Positions 1-8,219 of a stretch of 64,000 bases of DNA are shown piece after piece. Under the pieces are notes generated by a model. That model did no database searches, had not been told where the DNA came from, and worked only from the letters and a program-made list of their open reading frames with translations. This stretch comes from an uncultured Bacteroidales bacterium. GTDB lineage: Bacteria > Bacteroidota > Bacteroidia > Bacteroidales > WCHB1-69. The first letter of the stretch is position 1, and each line of letters starts with the position of its first letter. Both the position numbers and the translations under genes were made by a program. The stretch lies in contig CAMKLG010000001.1 of NCBI GenBank assembly GCA_946413585.1, positions 53,906-117,905 of the forward strand. The letters are read 5' to 3'.

Positions 1-1
1 A

Positions 2-790
2 CAGGCTTGCCTCTTTTTCGCATTCGGCGGAGGTTTCATCAGTGGCAAGCGCGACGACAAGCAAATTGAACAAATCAAAAAGCATTTTACGGACAAAGGA
101 TATGTGGTCATCGCCATTGACTACCGACTGGGAATGCGCGGGAAAACAAAAAGCTCGGTATTGGCCAGTGTAAAGCTATTTCAAGAGGCCATTGACATGG
201 CCGCAGAAGACATGATTTCAGCAATGGATTTCACCATAAAAAACCTCCTAAAGACGAAAAAATACACCCTCAATCCAAATCACTTCATCCTGATGGGCAG
301 CAGCGCAGGTGCCATTACCGTGCTGCAAACAGACTATGCATTGTGCAACGGCTATCTCAACAGCAACATCCTGCCCGACACGTTCCGCCTGTCTGGCGTG
401 ATTTCTTACGCCGGGGCTATCTTCTCCACACACGGAAATCCCAAATACAAGCTGCACGAGCCCGCACCCACTCTTCTCTGCCATGGAACAGCAGATAAAT
501 TAGTGATTTACAACAACACCAGCGTTTTCGGATACGGGCTTTACGGTTCTCATTGTATCGCGAAACAATTCAAGAAAAACGGATATGGTTACCATATCCG
601 TCGTTATCCTGGTCTCGGCCATCAAGTAGCCGCTATCTATAATGAAGAGTTTCCTGTCATTGACCAATTTCTCACAGAAACGGTCTTCGCACATCCGCAC
701 ATACAAATCGACGAAACATACTACAATCCCGACATCGAGCCCAAATGGATGAATCTGCGCGTTAGCGATTTGAACAAGTTTGATAAGTGA
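2..790 (+). CDS. alpha/beta-hydrolase (carboxylesterase-like), 5' end outside window
   Basis: The frame is open from base 2, so the gene starts before the window. The visible part (about 262 residues) has the hydrolase landmarks in order: an oxyanion-type FGGGF segment at the very start (family HGGGF), V-I-A-I-D-Y-R-L-G, a nucleophile elbow G-S-S-A-G, and a late G-L-G-H-Q that supplies the probable catalytic His. A segment reading TLLCHGTADKLV precedes it and probably carries the acid residue. This is the pattern of the esterase/lipase alpha/beta-hydrolases that cut acyl esters. The signal peptide, if any, is not visible, so location is unknown. It converges on the surface protein that follows on the other strand. 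Substrate cannot be read; an acetyl-xylan or feruloyl esterase is possible but not shown. Confidence 0.75.
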   Translation, partial: QACLFFAFGGGFISGKRDDKQIEQIKKHFTDKGYVVIAIDYRLGMRGKTKSSVLASVKLFQEAIDMAAEDMISAMDFTIKNLLKTKKYTLNPNHFILMGSSAGAITVLQTDYALCNGYLNSNILPDTFRLSGVISYAGAIFSTHGNPKYKLHEPAPTLLCHGTADKLVIYNNTSVFGYGLYGSHCIAKQFKKNGYGYHIRRYPGLGHQVAAIYNEEFPVIDQFLTETVFAHPHIQIDETYYNPDIEPKWMNLRVSDLNKFDK

Positions 791-796
791 TGTTAG

Positions 797-820
797 CCCT
801 AAACCCTAAACTCTAAACCT
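797..820 (+). repeat. heptamer tract, CCCTAAA type
   Basis: Three and a half 7-bp units (CCCTAAA, CCCTAAA, CTCTAAA) lie between two convergent genes. It is one of 18 heptamer-period tracts in this window. Confidence 0.8.
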
Positions 821-824
821 CATC

Positions 825-3701
825 CTACCTCACCAGCGTCACCGTTCCCATGTACTCCTTATCCTCCGCATTGAGGTCTTTCAGGCGGATCATGTAGATG
901 TACACGCCTTCGGGACACATTTGTCCGTACTTATTACGGCCATCCCAATAGTCGAACGGGCTGCGAGTGCTAAATACGAGCATACCTGTACGGTCGAAAA
1001 TCTCCATCAAGTAGCTATCCGGATCCACACCTTCGCCTTTCGGTGCGAAAGTCTCGTTGATGCCGTCACCATCAGGAGTAAACGAATTGGGGACGTAGAA
1101 GAAATAGGGCACCGACACCGACACGCGCGTCTTCGCAGAATCAATACAGCCAAGCGAATCCTCTGCCGTCAGCGTAATGGTATAATAACCTGAGCGAGTA
1201 AAATCGTGGGTAGGATCCTCCACGTCATGCACAATGTTGGTATTGGAGAAAGGATCGCCAAAATTCCACGTCAAGAAGTAATCCTCTGTTGAAAGGTTGT
1301 TACACGTCACTGTTCCGATGCCATTCTCCACGAAAATTTCGGTAGGAGTAGCGATGAAGGAAGGCCGCGGCAAAGGAATCACAACCACCGTAAACGTGTC
1401 CGTAACAATACAGTTACCCGTCATGGTAGCCGACACCACATACTCTGTGGTTATTTGCGGAGAAACCGTGATGGTGGCTGTACTTTGACCGCTGCTCCAA
1501 TGGAACTCGTCGGATGTGGGATGTGTTGCCACCAAGGTGGAAGATTCTCCTAAACAGATCGTATCGTCACCCGTAATATTGGGGAGTTCCAATTCCGTCA
1601 CCAACACTTTGACAGAGTCATTGCGCGTGCAACCGTTGTCGAAGGTCAGCGTCACAAAATAGGTAGAGGTCTGCGACGGCGTGACGATGCAAGTAGCGCT
1701 CGTTTCGCCATTGCTCCATTCGTAAGTGTCGGGATGGATATTAGGAAATTCATCACCTGCTGTTACCGTCAAACGTACTGGATCGTTTGGACAAACAAAG
1801 CCACTTCCTGAGCTTGAAGTCGTGGTAATCGAGGGAATATTTACCTTAATCAAAGTCGTATCGCGAAGAACGAAGACATCACCTGCAGCATTCGTAAACG
1901 TATATTCAGAAATGTATTTTGTGGTTTCTTGCGGACTCACCGTGATTTTTCTCGCAGATGTGTATGGTCCAGTACTCAAAATGTTAGCGGGAGAAACAGA
2001 GCCCTCATACCATGTCATGGTGCTGTTTTCATCCAGAGGCGTGATGGGTGTGAAGCGCCAACCCTCATTGTCGGCCGTCCAGCTTCCCATTCCTCTTCCA
2101 GGAGCACACAAAATCTGCGAAGAAGTGTTGTTCTGCAGACCCACAAGACCTTCACCATCATCATTTGTCGTAGCGCAACAATCTCTGTGCTTGATATAGA
2201 CATCAATAATGTTTGTTCCTTCATAGATCACCATTTGGTAAGTGTTATAGTTATTATGGCTACTATGATGATTATACAGACCAACGTTCAGGTAGTTGAA
2301 CACGAACGCACGGCAGGGAGGGTCGCCCAACACACCCACGCGGACCGCGCCCATACCAAGACCGTCATTCTTATCCACAAAATAGCGGCAGTCGATATCT
2401 TCATTCACCCCATAAATACAATTCTTGTAATTATATGGAATACTACTATACGGAGGTGATACTGGGGGGGCTGAATAGGAGTAGGAGCAATAACCCGACT
2501 GGGGACTCATAGAAATCAGCCCATTGGTACCGGGATAGACTGTTTGGTAAGTTTTTCCGAAAAAGGAGAATTTGAAAGGCAATTGAACGCCGGACTGCCA
2601 GCTATCGTCTGAATTTGCACCGATATTGGTACCTTCGTTAAATTCGAAAATACGGGAATCAAATGGAATTTGTTTGATCGTATAGTCATTGGAATAGGGG
2701 CCTGTGGCCACCACTTCTGCATCCAACAGCACAATTGGTTTGGAGCAGTCGAAATCAATGACATTGGGATTGCTCACATCTGAATATGCCCCCAACGGAA
2801 TGTTGTCAATGCTTGGGCAAGCACTTCCATCAGGACTTTCGAAAAGTTCTGGAACACAGGAAATTTCAGCTGCCCATCCAGCCTTACCCACATCACCGGA
2901 AGCTCCAACATAAACAAAGGTCAAAGCACTTTGACTTGAGAAGAGCACTGGCGGTTTATTTCCCGTAGTGGCATCCAACGTGGAGGTGCAGAACTGACCA
3001 ATCAAACGTTTGTTCGGATCAGCATTCAATCCATCATACACTTTCAAAATACCATTCACTGCAAATTGGGTGAACACGCATTTGAGGTGTGTACCGACAG
3101 GAGAAGAAAACTCAGCGAATGCATTCTCGTTGTTGGAGGCAATATTGCCGGTAGGGCCACCTGAATCGTAAAACTTTGCGTTACAAGTGACATTAAAATA
3201 GTCCGTACCCATTATGAGGGCCGACTGTGTGGTATCATAGCCATAGACTTTGGCGACCCATCCATCTTGCAAACCAGGGACATCCTGATTGTCGGAATGA
3301 AACACAAAGGTCATGTTTTTGCCCGTGGCATAGACTTCGCCAGGCGAGTTCACCAAATTATAAGCCCCGATAAGAGGAGAATTACAGTTGGGACCATCAA
3401 AAATCCACAATGTATCGCCAATACTCATGGCAAATTCTTCAAAAAGTGCATACATCACACAGGTCGAAATCGTCACGCGCAACGTTATCGTATCCCGAGA
3501 ATTCTGCGGGAAATAACCATTTGGATCTTGGTTTGGTCCCATGTGGCTAGGTGCTCCACCCGGATCATAAAAATTACGAGGTTGGTCCTCGATATCATTC
3601 ACAAGAGGTACGGTACCCATGATAATATCCTGTCCCACAATGATTTGAAAAGAAGCCAGCATAAACAACAACATGCTGAACCTAATGATATATTTTCCCA
3701 T
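825..3701 (-). CDS. T9SS type B surface protein with CUB-like and Ig/PKD-like domains
   Basis: The 958-residue protein starts with a hydrophobic signal peptide ending near V-G-Q. Residues of about 65-150 and 170-285 form two CUB-like modules (disulfide-type Cys, D-G-P-N-C and Y-D-G-L motifs). A long middle region follows, then several Ig-like repeats (W-S-N-G-E-T-S / W-S-S-G-Q-S-T) and a PKD-like domain. The last 90 residues begin P-N-S-F-T-P-D-G-D-G-I-N and end in T-L-V-R, which is the gliding-motility/type B C-terminal domain recognised by the T9SS. The product is therefore expected to cross the outer membrane and stay on or leave the surface. No catalytic motif was seen; an adhesin or matrix role is inferred. 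Its own -7 box lies 86 bp upstream. Confidence 0.85.
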   Translation of the reverse strand: MGKYIIRFSMLLFMLASFQIIVGQDIIMGTVPLVNDIEDQPRNFYDPGGAPSHMGPNQDPNGYFPQNSRDTITLRVTISTCVMYALFEEFAMSIGDTLWIFDGPNCNSPLIGAYNLVNSPGEVYATGKNMTFVFHSDNQDVPGLQDGWVAKVYGYDTTQSALIMGTDYFNVTCNAKFYDSGGPTGNIASNNENAFAEFSSPVGTHLKCVFTQFAVNGILKVYDGLNADPNKRLIGQFCTSTLDATTGNKPPVLFSSQSALTFVYVGASGDVGKAGWAAEISCVPELFESPDGSACPSIDNIPLGAYSDVSNPNVIDFDCSKPIVLLDAEVVATGPYSNDYTIKQIPFDSRIFEFNEGTNIGANSDDSWQSGVQLPFKFSFFGKTYQTVYPGTNGLISMSPQSGYCSYSYSAPPVSPPYSSIPYNYKNCIYGVNEDIDCRYFVDKNDGLGMGAVRVGVLGDPPCRAFVFNYLNVGLYNHHSSHNNYNTYQMVIYEGTNIIDVYIKHRDCCATTNDDGEGLVGLQNNTSSQILCAPGRGMGSWTADNEGWRFTPITPLDENSTMTWYEGSVSPANILSTGPYTSARKITVSPQETTKYISEYTFTNAAGDVFVLRDTTLIKVNIPSITTTSSSGSGFVCPNDPVRLTVTAGDEFPNIHPDTYEWSNGETSATCIVTPSQTSTYFVTLTFDNGCTRNDSVKVLVTELELPNITGDDTICLGESSTLVATHPTSDEFHWSSGQSTATITVSPQITTEYVVSATMTGNCIVTDTFTVVVIPLPRPSFIATPTEIFVENGIGTVTCNNLSTEDYFLTWNFGDPFSNTNIVHDVEDPTHDFTRSGYYTITLTAEDSLGCIDSAKTRVSVSVPYFFYVPNSFTPDGDGINETFAPKGEGVDPDSYLMEIFDRTGMLVFSTRSPFDYWDGRNKYGQMCPEGVYIYMIRLKDLNAEDKEYMGTVTLVR

Positions 3702-3786
3702 TTTGCTATAAATTTTCTTTCCTAACGAAAAACGTCTTCCAATGTTGCAAAAAAAATTTCACCTATTTCACACCGAAGACAAAGCG

Positions 3787-3794
3787 CAAAAATA
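3787..3794 (-). promoter_or_regulatory. -7 promoter box TATTTTTG for the CUB-like surface protein
   Basis: It fits the Bacteroidota housekeeping -7 consensus TAnnTTTG, on the minus strand 86 bp before the start codon. It is back to back with the tRNA-Pro promoter. Confidence 0.65.
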
Positions 3795-3833
3795 CAAAAA
3801 AAATCAATGTGTGTTTTTATTTCAAAAAAAGTG

Positions 3834-3841
3834 TATTTTTG
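3834..3841 (+). promoter_or_regulatory. -7 promoter box TATTTTTG for tRNA-Pro
   Basis: It matches TAnnTTTG and ends 16 bp before the mature tRNA 5' end. Confidence 0.7.
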
Positions 3842-3857
3842 CAGCCGAAAAAAAGGA

Positions 3858-3930
3858 CGGGGTGTGGCGCAGTTGGTAGCGCGCTACGTTCGGGACGTAG
3901 AGGCCGGAAGTTCGAGTCTTCTCACCCCGA
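3858..3930 (+). tRNA. tRNA-Pro (anticodon CGG)
   Basis: A full cloverleaf can be drawn. The acceptor CGGGGTG pairs with CACCCCG, the D stem GCGC with GCGC, and the anticodon stem CTACG with CGTAG around loop TTCGGGA. The T stem GGAAG pairs with CTTCT (one G-U) and has a TTCGAGT loop. The discriminator is A and CCA is not encoded. Confidence 0.95.
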
Positions 3931-3940
3931 CTGAACAAAA

Positions 3941-3973
3941 AAAACACACGGCAGCTGCCGTGTGTTTTTTTTT
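3941..3973 (+). terminator. intrinsic terminator after tRNA-Pro
   Basis: Bases 3941-3968 form a perfect 14+14 palindrome (core GGCAGCTGCC, outer ACACA/TGTGT) followed by a T run. It closes the tRNA transcript just before the next promoter. Confidence 0.85.
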
Positions 3974-3983
3974 CTAAAAAGTG

Positions 3984-3991
3984 TATTTTTG
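3984..3991 (+). promoter_or_regulatory. -7 promoter box TATTTTTG for the lipoprotein/OstA pair
   Basis: It matches TAnnTTTG, 18 bp before the chosen ATG at 4010. Its position rules out the upstream GTG at 3962 as a start, because that codon lies in the terminator. Confidence 0.7.
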
Positions 3992-4009
3992 CGGGCTAAT
4001 TTGAAAATT

Positions 4010-4681
4010 ATGACAAAAGCGACATATCTTATTATTATTACAGGTGCGCTCCTACTTCTGGCCGCCGCCTGCACCCATGTGGAGACCACCTATTATCCGA
4101 ACGGGGCCACCCAATCCATCATCCATTACAAAGGGAAAAAGGAACACGGACGTACCACCTATTTTTTCAGCAGTCCCAACACCGTGGAAATCGAAGTGGA
4201 CATGAAAAACGGCAAACGTAACGGCGAATTCCGCAGATATTTCAAAAACGGCTATCTGGATACCTATTGCGTTTATGAAAATGATTCCATCGAAGGTTTG
4301 GAGGTGATGTATCTGCCAAATGGATGTAAAAGTCAGGAATTCACTTATGTACATGGACGCAGAAACGGACCCCACAAAGCCTATCACGTCGATGGCAGCC
4401 TTAAGGTCGAAGGCGGTTTCAAAAACGACCTGTTCGACGGCCCATGGACCTACTACGACGAACGCGGAGTGATTGTGGGAGAAGGTCAGTTCCAAAATGG
4501 GGTCGGAGAAGTCACCTTCTATGACAAAAACGGCCTTCCAGAACACACAACCCATTATAAAAACAACAAAAAAGAGGGTGCGGAGGTTTACTATACACCT
4601 TCCGGGGAGATTTTCCGCGAAATCACCTTCAAAGAAGACCGCATCATTGCCCAAAAAACCGATTCCTCGCTGATCCGATAA
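4010..4681 (+). CDS. YwqK/MORN-like repeat lipoprotein
   Basis: This 223-residue protein has a short lipoprotein signal with a hydrophobic stretch ending L-A-A-A-C, so Cys lipidation is likely. The body is a chain of MORN-variant repeats of the form Y-x-N-G-x-x-x-x-x-x-Y-x-x-G-K-x-x-G. These match the family often annotated as 'YwqK antitoxin' or MORN_2 repeats. That name is historical and antitoxin activity is not implied here. The start is the ATG just after the -7 box. It ends 3 bp before the OstA-like gene, so the two form an operon. The gene pair suggests an envelope role, which is inference. Confidence 0.8.
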   Translation: MTKATYLIIITGALLLLAAACTHVETTYYPNGATQSIIHYKGKKEHGRTTYFFSSPNTVEIEVDMKNGKRNGEFRRYFKNGYLDTYCVYENDSIEGLEVMYLPNGCKSQEFTYVHGRRNGPHKAYHVDGSLKVEGGFKNDLFDGPWTYYDERGVIVGEGQFQNGVGEVTFYDKNGLPEHTTHYKNNKKEGAEVYYTPSGEIFREITFKEDRIIAQKTDSSLIR

Positions 4682-4684
4682 TCA

Positions 4685-6217
4685 ATGAAACGACTCTTAC
4701 ACAATATCCTCTTTATCTGCTTGTGCATCAATATACTAAATGCACAAAACGACCGAAAGATTCTCTATCGGGCGGATATGGGATATTATGACGAAGAGGT
4801 GCTCAATGGGGCGCAACGACTCGTTGGACACGTCAAGTTCAAACAAGACAACGTAGTGGGTTACTGCGATAGCGCATATCTTTATGAATCAGAGAACTAC
4901 ATCCAGGCTTTCGGTTCCCCCGTGCGCATCGTCGTCAGCGATTCGGTGAATCTCTACGGCAAACGCGCCAACTATGACGGAAATATCCGGCAGGCCGCTA
5001 TCTCGGGCGATGTCCGACTGGACAATGGGAAATCTTACCTGCTGACAGACAGCTTATTCTATGATCTGAACATCGATTGTGGATATTACACCACCTTGAG
5101 CCACATTTACAGCGATGCTGACACGCTCAGCAGCATCATCGGGAAATACTATACCAACACCGACGATGCCTTCCTGTATGAAGAGGTGCAATTGCGCAGT
5201 CCCAGTTACAAAATGGACTGTGATTCATTACGTTACAATGCATCCTCCAAAATTGCTTACTTCATTTCCCGTACTCATCTCGTCAGTGACGAAAATGCCA
5301 TCTGGACAGACCACGGGCTCTACAATACGGAGGCGGATCTTTCCGTCCTATACGGCAACGTAGAACTTTTCGGTGACAACCAGTACTTGTCAGCCGACAG
5401 TCTCTATTACGACAAGCATTTCCGATTCGGCAGGGCATGGAACAACGCCTGCCTCATAGATTCCGCTAACAACCTCATTGTCAGAGGCAATTACCTGGAA
5501 CATTATGAAAAAAACGGCACCTCTATGGCTACGGACAGCAACCTGCTCATGTACATTGACGACAACCACGACACCCTCTTTCTCCATTGTGATACCTTGA
5601 AGGTGGATATTGACTCCGCTTCAAACCCTACCCTTTTCAGAGCCTACTTCCAAACCAAATTCCTTCACAAAGACATTCAAGGAGCTTGTGACTCAATGGT
5701 TTACATTGTTGAAGATTCACTACTCACGCTCTACTACAACCCCGTTTTATGGTCAGACAATTACCAACTCACCGGCGATACCGTCCGATTCCAAGCCATC
5801 GACTCCATCCACTCCACCATAGAACTTTGCAAATCAGGTTTTATTGTGGGCGGTCTCTTTGAAGACACGGAGTTTAATCAGATTAAAGGTCTGAAAATCA
5901 AAGGATTTATGGAGAGGAAGAATCTGAATCGAGTCGATATTGTCGGCAATGCGGAATGTGTATATTATGTGCAAGAAGACAACGAAGAACTCATAGGAAT
6001 CAACACCTCTATCACCAGCGAAATGCGCATCTATCTGGACAGCAATCACATACGGCAAATTCGATACTTCGATGCCCCCAACGGGCAAATCTACCCTGAC
6101 GAAAAGCTCGAAGACAAAGACCGCAAACTCCAAGGCTTCCGCTGGATGGACCTCTTCCGGCCTCGCAAACCCGAAGATTTGTACGTGAGCCCCGTGCCGC
6201 GAGAACCTAAAGAGTAG
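4685..6217 (+). CDS. OstA/LptA-like LPS transport family protein
   Basis: The 510 residues begin with a signal peptide (cleavage near L-N-A-Q). A series of beta-strand repeats follows, of the type G-x-V-x-x-x-x-x-x-x-x-x-C-D-S-A-Y-x-Y, N-x-x-A-N-Y-D-G and A-D-S-L-Y-Y-D, which is the OstA-like/LptA fold in Bacteroidota. Family members form the periplasmic beta-jellyroll bridge carrying LPS to the outer membrane. It is much longer than LptA of E. coli (about 185 aa) because several OstA modules are fused. No LptD beta-barrel is present. It is translated right after the lipoprotein gene and shares its promoter. Confidence 0.8.
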   Translation: MKRLLHNILFICLCINILNAQNDRKILYRADMGYYDEEVLNGAQRLVGHVKFKQDNVVGYCDSAYLYESENYIQAFGSPVRIVVSDSVNLYGKRANYDGNIRQAAISGDVRLDNGKSYLLTDSLFYDLNIDCGYYTTLSHIYSDADTLSSIIGKYYTNTDDAFLYEEVQLRSPSYKMDCDSLRYNASSKIAYFISRTHLVSDENAIWTDHGLYNTEADLSVLYGNVELFGDNQYLSADSLYYDKHFRFGRAWNNACLIDSANNLIVRGNYLEHYEKNGTSMATDSNLLMYIDDNHDTLFLHCDTLKVDIDSASNPTLFRAYFQTKFLHKDIQGACDSMVYIVEDSLLTLYYNPVLWSDNYQLTGDTVRFQAIDSIHSTIELCKSGFIVGGLFEDTEFNQIKGLKIKGFMERKNLNRVDIVGNAECVYYVQEDNEELIGINTSITSEMRIYLDSNHIRQIRYFDAPNGQIYPDEKLEDKDRKLQGFRWMDLFRPRKPEDLYVSPVPREPKE

Positions 6218-6230
6218 GATGTTGAACTTT

Positions 6231-6347
6231 GACTTTGAACTCTATTCCCTACTCCCTATTCCCTAAACCTTAAACCCTAAACCTTAAACCCTAAACCTTA
6301 AACCCTAAACCCTCAACCCTCAACCTTAAACCCTAACCCCTAACCCC
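6231..6347 (+). repeat. long heptamer tract (TTGAACT, ATTCCCT, then CCCTAAA/CCTTAAA)
   Basis: Bases fall into 7-bp units from TTGAACT/TTGACTT through ATTCCCT/ACTCCCT to about 12 CCCTAAA, CCTTAAA or CCCTCAA units, reaching to the uvrC start codon. This is the longest of the intergenic heptamer tracts and leaves uvrC without a visible purine-rich ribosome-binding site. Confidence 0.9.
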
Positions 6348-6348
6348 C

Positions 6349-8121
6349 ATGTCCGACCATATCCGTTTAATCCTCAAAACCCTGCCCGAGAAGCCCGGTG
6401 TGTATCGTTTCTACGACGACAAGGGCACGGTTATCTATGTGGGAAAGGCTAAGCGGTTGAAACGGCGGGTTTCCTCCTATTTCAACAAGGATCACGATTC
6501 GGCGAAGGTGCGGATGCTGGTCACGAAAATTCGTGACATCCAGACAGTGGTGGTGGATACAGAATGGGACGCTTTATTGCTGGAAAACAGCATGATTAAG
6601 GAGTTCAAGCCGAAGTACAACATCATGCTGAAGGACGACAAGACGTATCCTTGGATTGCGGTCACGAGGGAGCCGTTTGCGCGAATATTTCCAACGCGCC
6701 GCCCCGACCCCGCCACGATGCATCTTTTTGGTCCATATTCTTCTGTGCGCCAGATGAATATACTTCTCGATCTCCTCAACGATATGTTTCCGTTGCGCAC
6801 TTGCAAAATCCTGCGCAACAACGACCGCCCATGCATGCAATATCAAATCAAAAAGTGCGCCGCGCCTTGTTGTGGACTCATCACAGCGGAAAAATATCAG
6901 GAGAACATCGAAAAAGCCATTCAAATCATCAAAGGAAACCGCAAAGAGGTGATTCGGCAGCTGAAAGAGGAGATGATGCAGTACGCCGAAGAATGGAAGT
7001 TTGAACAGGCAGCGGAAGTCAAACAGAAAATCGACGCTTTAGAGAACTTCATCGGGAAATCGGTGGTGGTGAATCCCGCATTGACCAACATGGATGTCTT
7101 CGGCATGGAAGAGGACGATAACTGCACGTATATCAGTTTCTTGCGTGTAATTGATGGGGCTGTAGTACAAGCGCACACCTTGGAAATCGACAATCGACTG
7201 GAAACCACAGCGGAAGATGCGCTTTGGACCGGTATCTTGGAAATCAAAGAGCGTTTGGGAGGGCTTTCTCCAACCCTTTTGGTGCCGTTTATGCCGAGTC
7301 TTGCGCCCGAAGACTGGGATTTGCAGGTACCGCAGCGCGGCGACAAACGCAAGTTGCTGGAGCTGGCCACCCACAACGCCCACTTCTACATGTTGGAGAA
7401 GAAAAAACGCCAGGACTTAGCAGATCCTGAGCGACGTAACATGCGCGTGCTGCAAGCCTTACAGGAAGCACTGGGAATGAAGACGTTACCGCGACGCATC
7501 GAATGTTTCGACAACTCCAACACACAAGGTGAAGAACCCGTGGCTGCCATGAGCTGTTTCATCGACGGCAAACCCGCCAAAAGCGAGTATCGCCACTTCA
7601 ACATCAAAACCGTGGTCGGCGCCGACGACTTCGCCTCCATGGAGGAGGTCATCTACCGTCGCTACCACCGGTTACTCGAAGAGAACAAGCCGCTGCCCGA
7701 CTTGGTGGTCATTGACGGCGGCAAAGGTCAACTGCACGCCGCCTGGAATGCCATCATCGCCCTCCACATCGAAGACCGACTGATGATGGTTGGCATAGCA
7801 AAACGACTGGAGGACATCTTCAAGGTCGGCGACGACGTGCCCGTCTATATCGACAAACGCTCCGAAGCACAAAAGTTGCTGCAGCACGTGCGTGACGAGG
7901 TGCACCGTTTCGGTATCACACACCACCGCAAGCGCCGCAGCAAAACCAGCATCGCCTCTATCTTAGACGACGCGCCAGGAATCGGCAAAGTACTAAAAAC
8001 CAAACTGTTAAAAGAGTTCAAAAGCGTCTCCAAAATCGCCGCCGCCACCGAACCCGAACTCGCCGCCATCATCGGCCCTAAAAAAGCCGCCGACCTCAAG
8101 AAATACCTGGCTAAAACTTGA
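6349..8121 (+). CDS. uvrC: UvrABC excinuclease subunit C
   Basis: At 590 residues it has the usual length. The N-terminal GIY-YIG nuclease reads G-V-Y-R-F-Y with V-I-Y-V-G-K-A and makes the 3' incision. Near residues 203-235 sits the UVR motif (E-Q-A-A-E-V-K), which contacts UvrB. The RNase H-like 5' nuclease shows E-C-F-D-N-S-N-T-Q-G and V-I-D-G-G-K-G-Q-L with both Asp residues present. A helix-hairpin-helix (D-A-P-G-I-G-K) closes the protein. It works in nucleotide excision repair in the cytoplasm. Its TGA stop lies inside the next heptamer tract (AACTTGA unit). Confidence 0.97.
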   Translation: MSDHIRLILKTLPEKPGVYRFYDDKGTVIYVGKAKRLKRRVSSYFNKDHDSAKVRMLVTKIRDIQTVVVDTEWDALLLENSMIKEFKPKYNIMLKDDKTYPWIAVTREPFARIFPTRRPDPATMHLFGPYSSVRQMNILLDLLNDMFPLRTCKILRNNDRPCMQYQIKKCAAPCCGLITAEKYQENIEKAIQIIKGNRKEVIRQLKEEMMQYAEEWKFEQAAEVKQKIDALENFIGKSVVVNPALTNMDVFGMEEDDNCTYISFLRVIDGAVVQAHTLEIDNRLETTAEDALWTGILEIKERLGGLSPTLLVPFMPSLAPEDWDLQVPQRGDKRKLLELATHNAHFYMLEKKKRQDLADPERRNMRVLQALQEALGMKTLPRRIECFDNSNTQGEEPVAAMSCFIDGKPAKSEYRHFNIKTVVGADDFASMEEVIYRRYHRLLEENKPLPDLVVIDGGKGQLHAAWNAIIALHIEDRLMMVGIAKRLEDIFKVGDDVPVYIDKRSEAQKLLQHVRDEVHRFGITHHRKRRSKTSIASILDDAPGIGKVLKTKLLKEFKSVSKIAAATEPELAAIIGPKKAADLKKYLAKT

Positions 8122-8212
8122 ACTTTGAAACTCTACTCCATACTCCCTATTCCCTACTCCCTAACCCCTCAACCTTAAACCCTCAACCTTAAACCCTCAA
8201 CCCAAGCCCCAT
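8115..8212 (+). repeat. heptamer tract containing the uvrC stop codon
   Basis: Units AACTTGA, ACTTTGA, then TCCCTAT/TCCCTAC and CCTTAAA/CCCTCAA types run from the last uvrC codons almost to the next start codon. Base 8119-8121 TGA of the first unit is the uvrC stop. Confidence 0.85.
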
Positions 8213-8219
8213 CCCCTTC

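Noticed and set aside
3962..4009. Upstream GTG start for the YwqK-like lipoprotein
   Set aside because: It lies in the tRNA-Pro terminator and before the -7 box; the ATG at 4010 gives a proper lipoprotein signal.
6261..6347. Chromosome-end telomere or linear-replicon signal
   Set aside because: The CCCTAAA-type repeats are internal, lie between ordinary genes on both strands and are degenerate.
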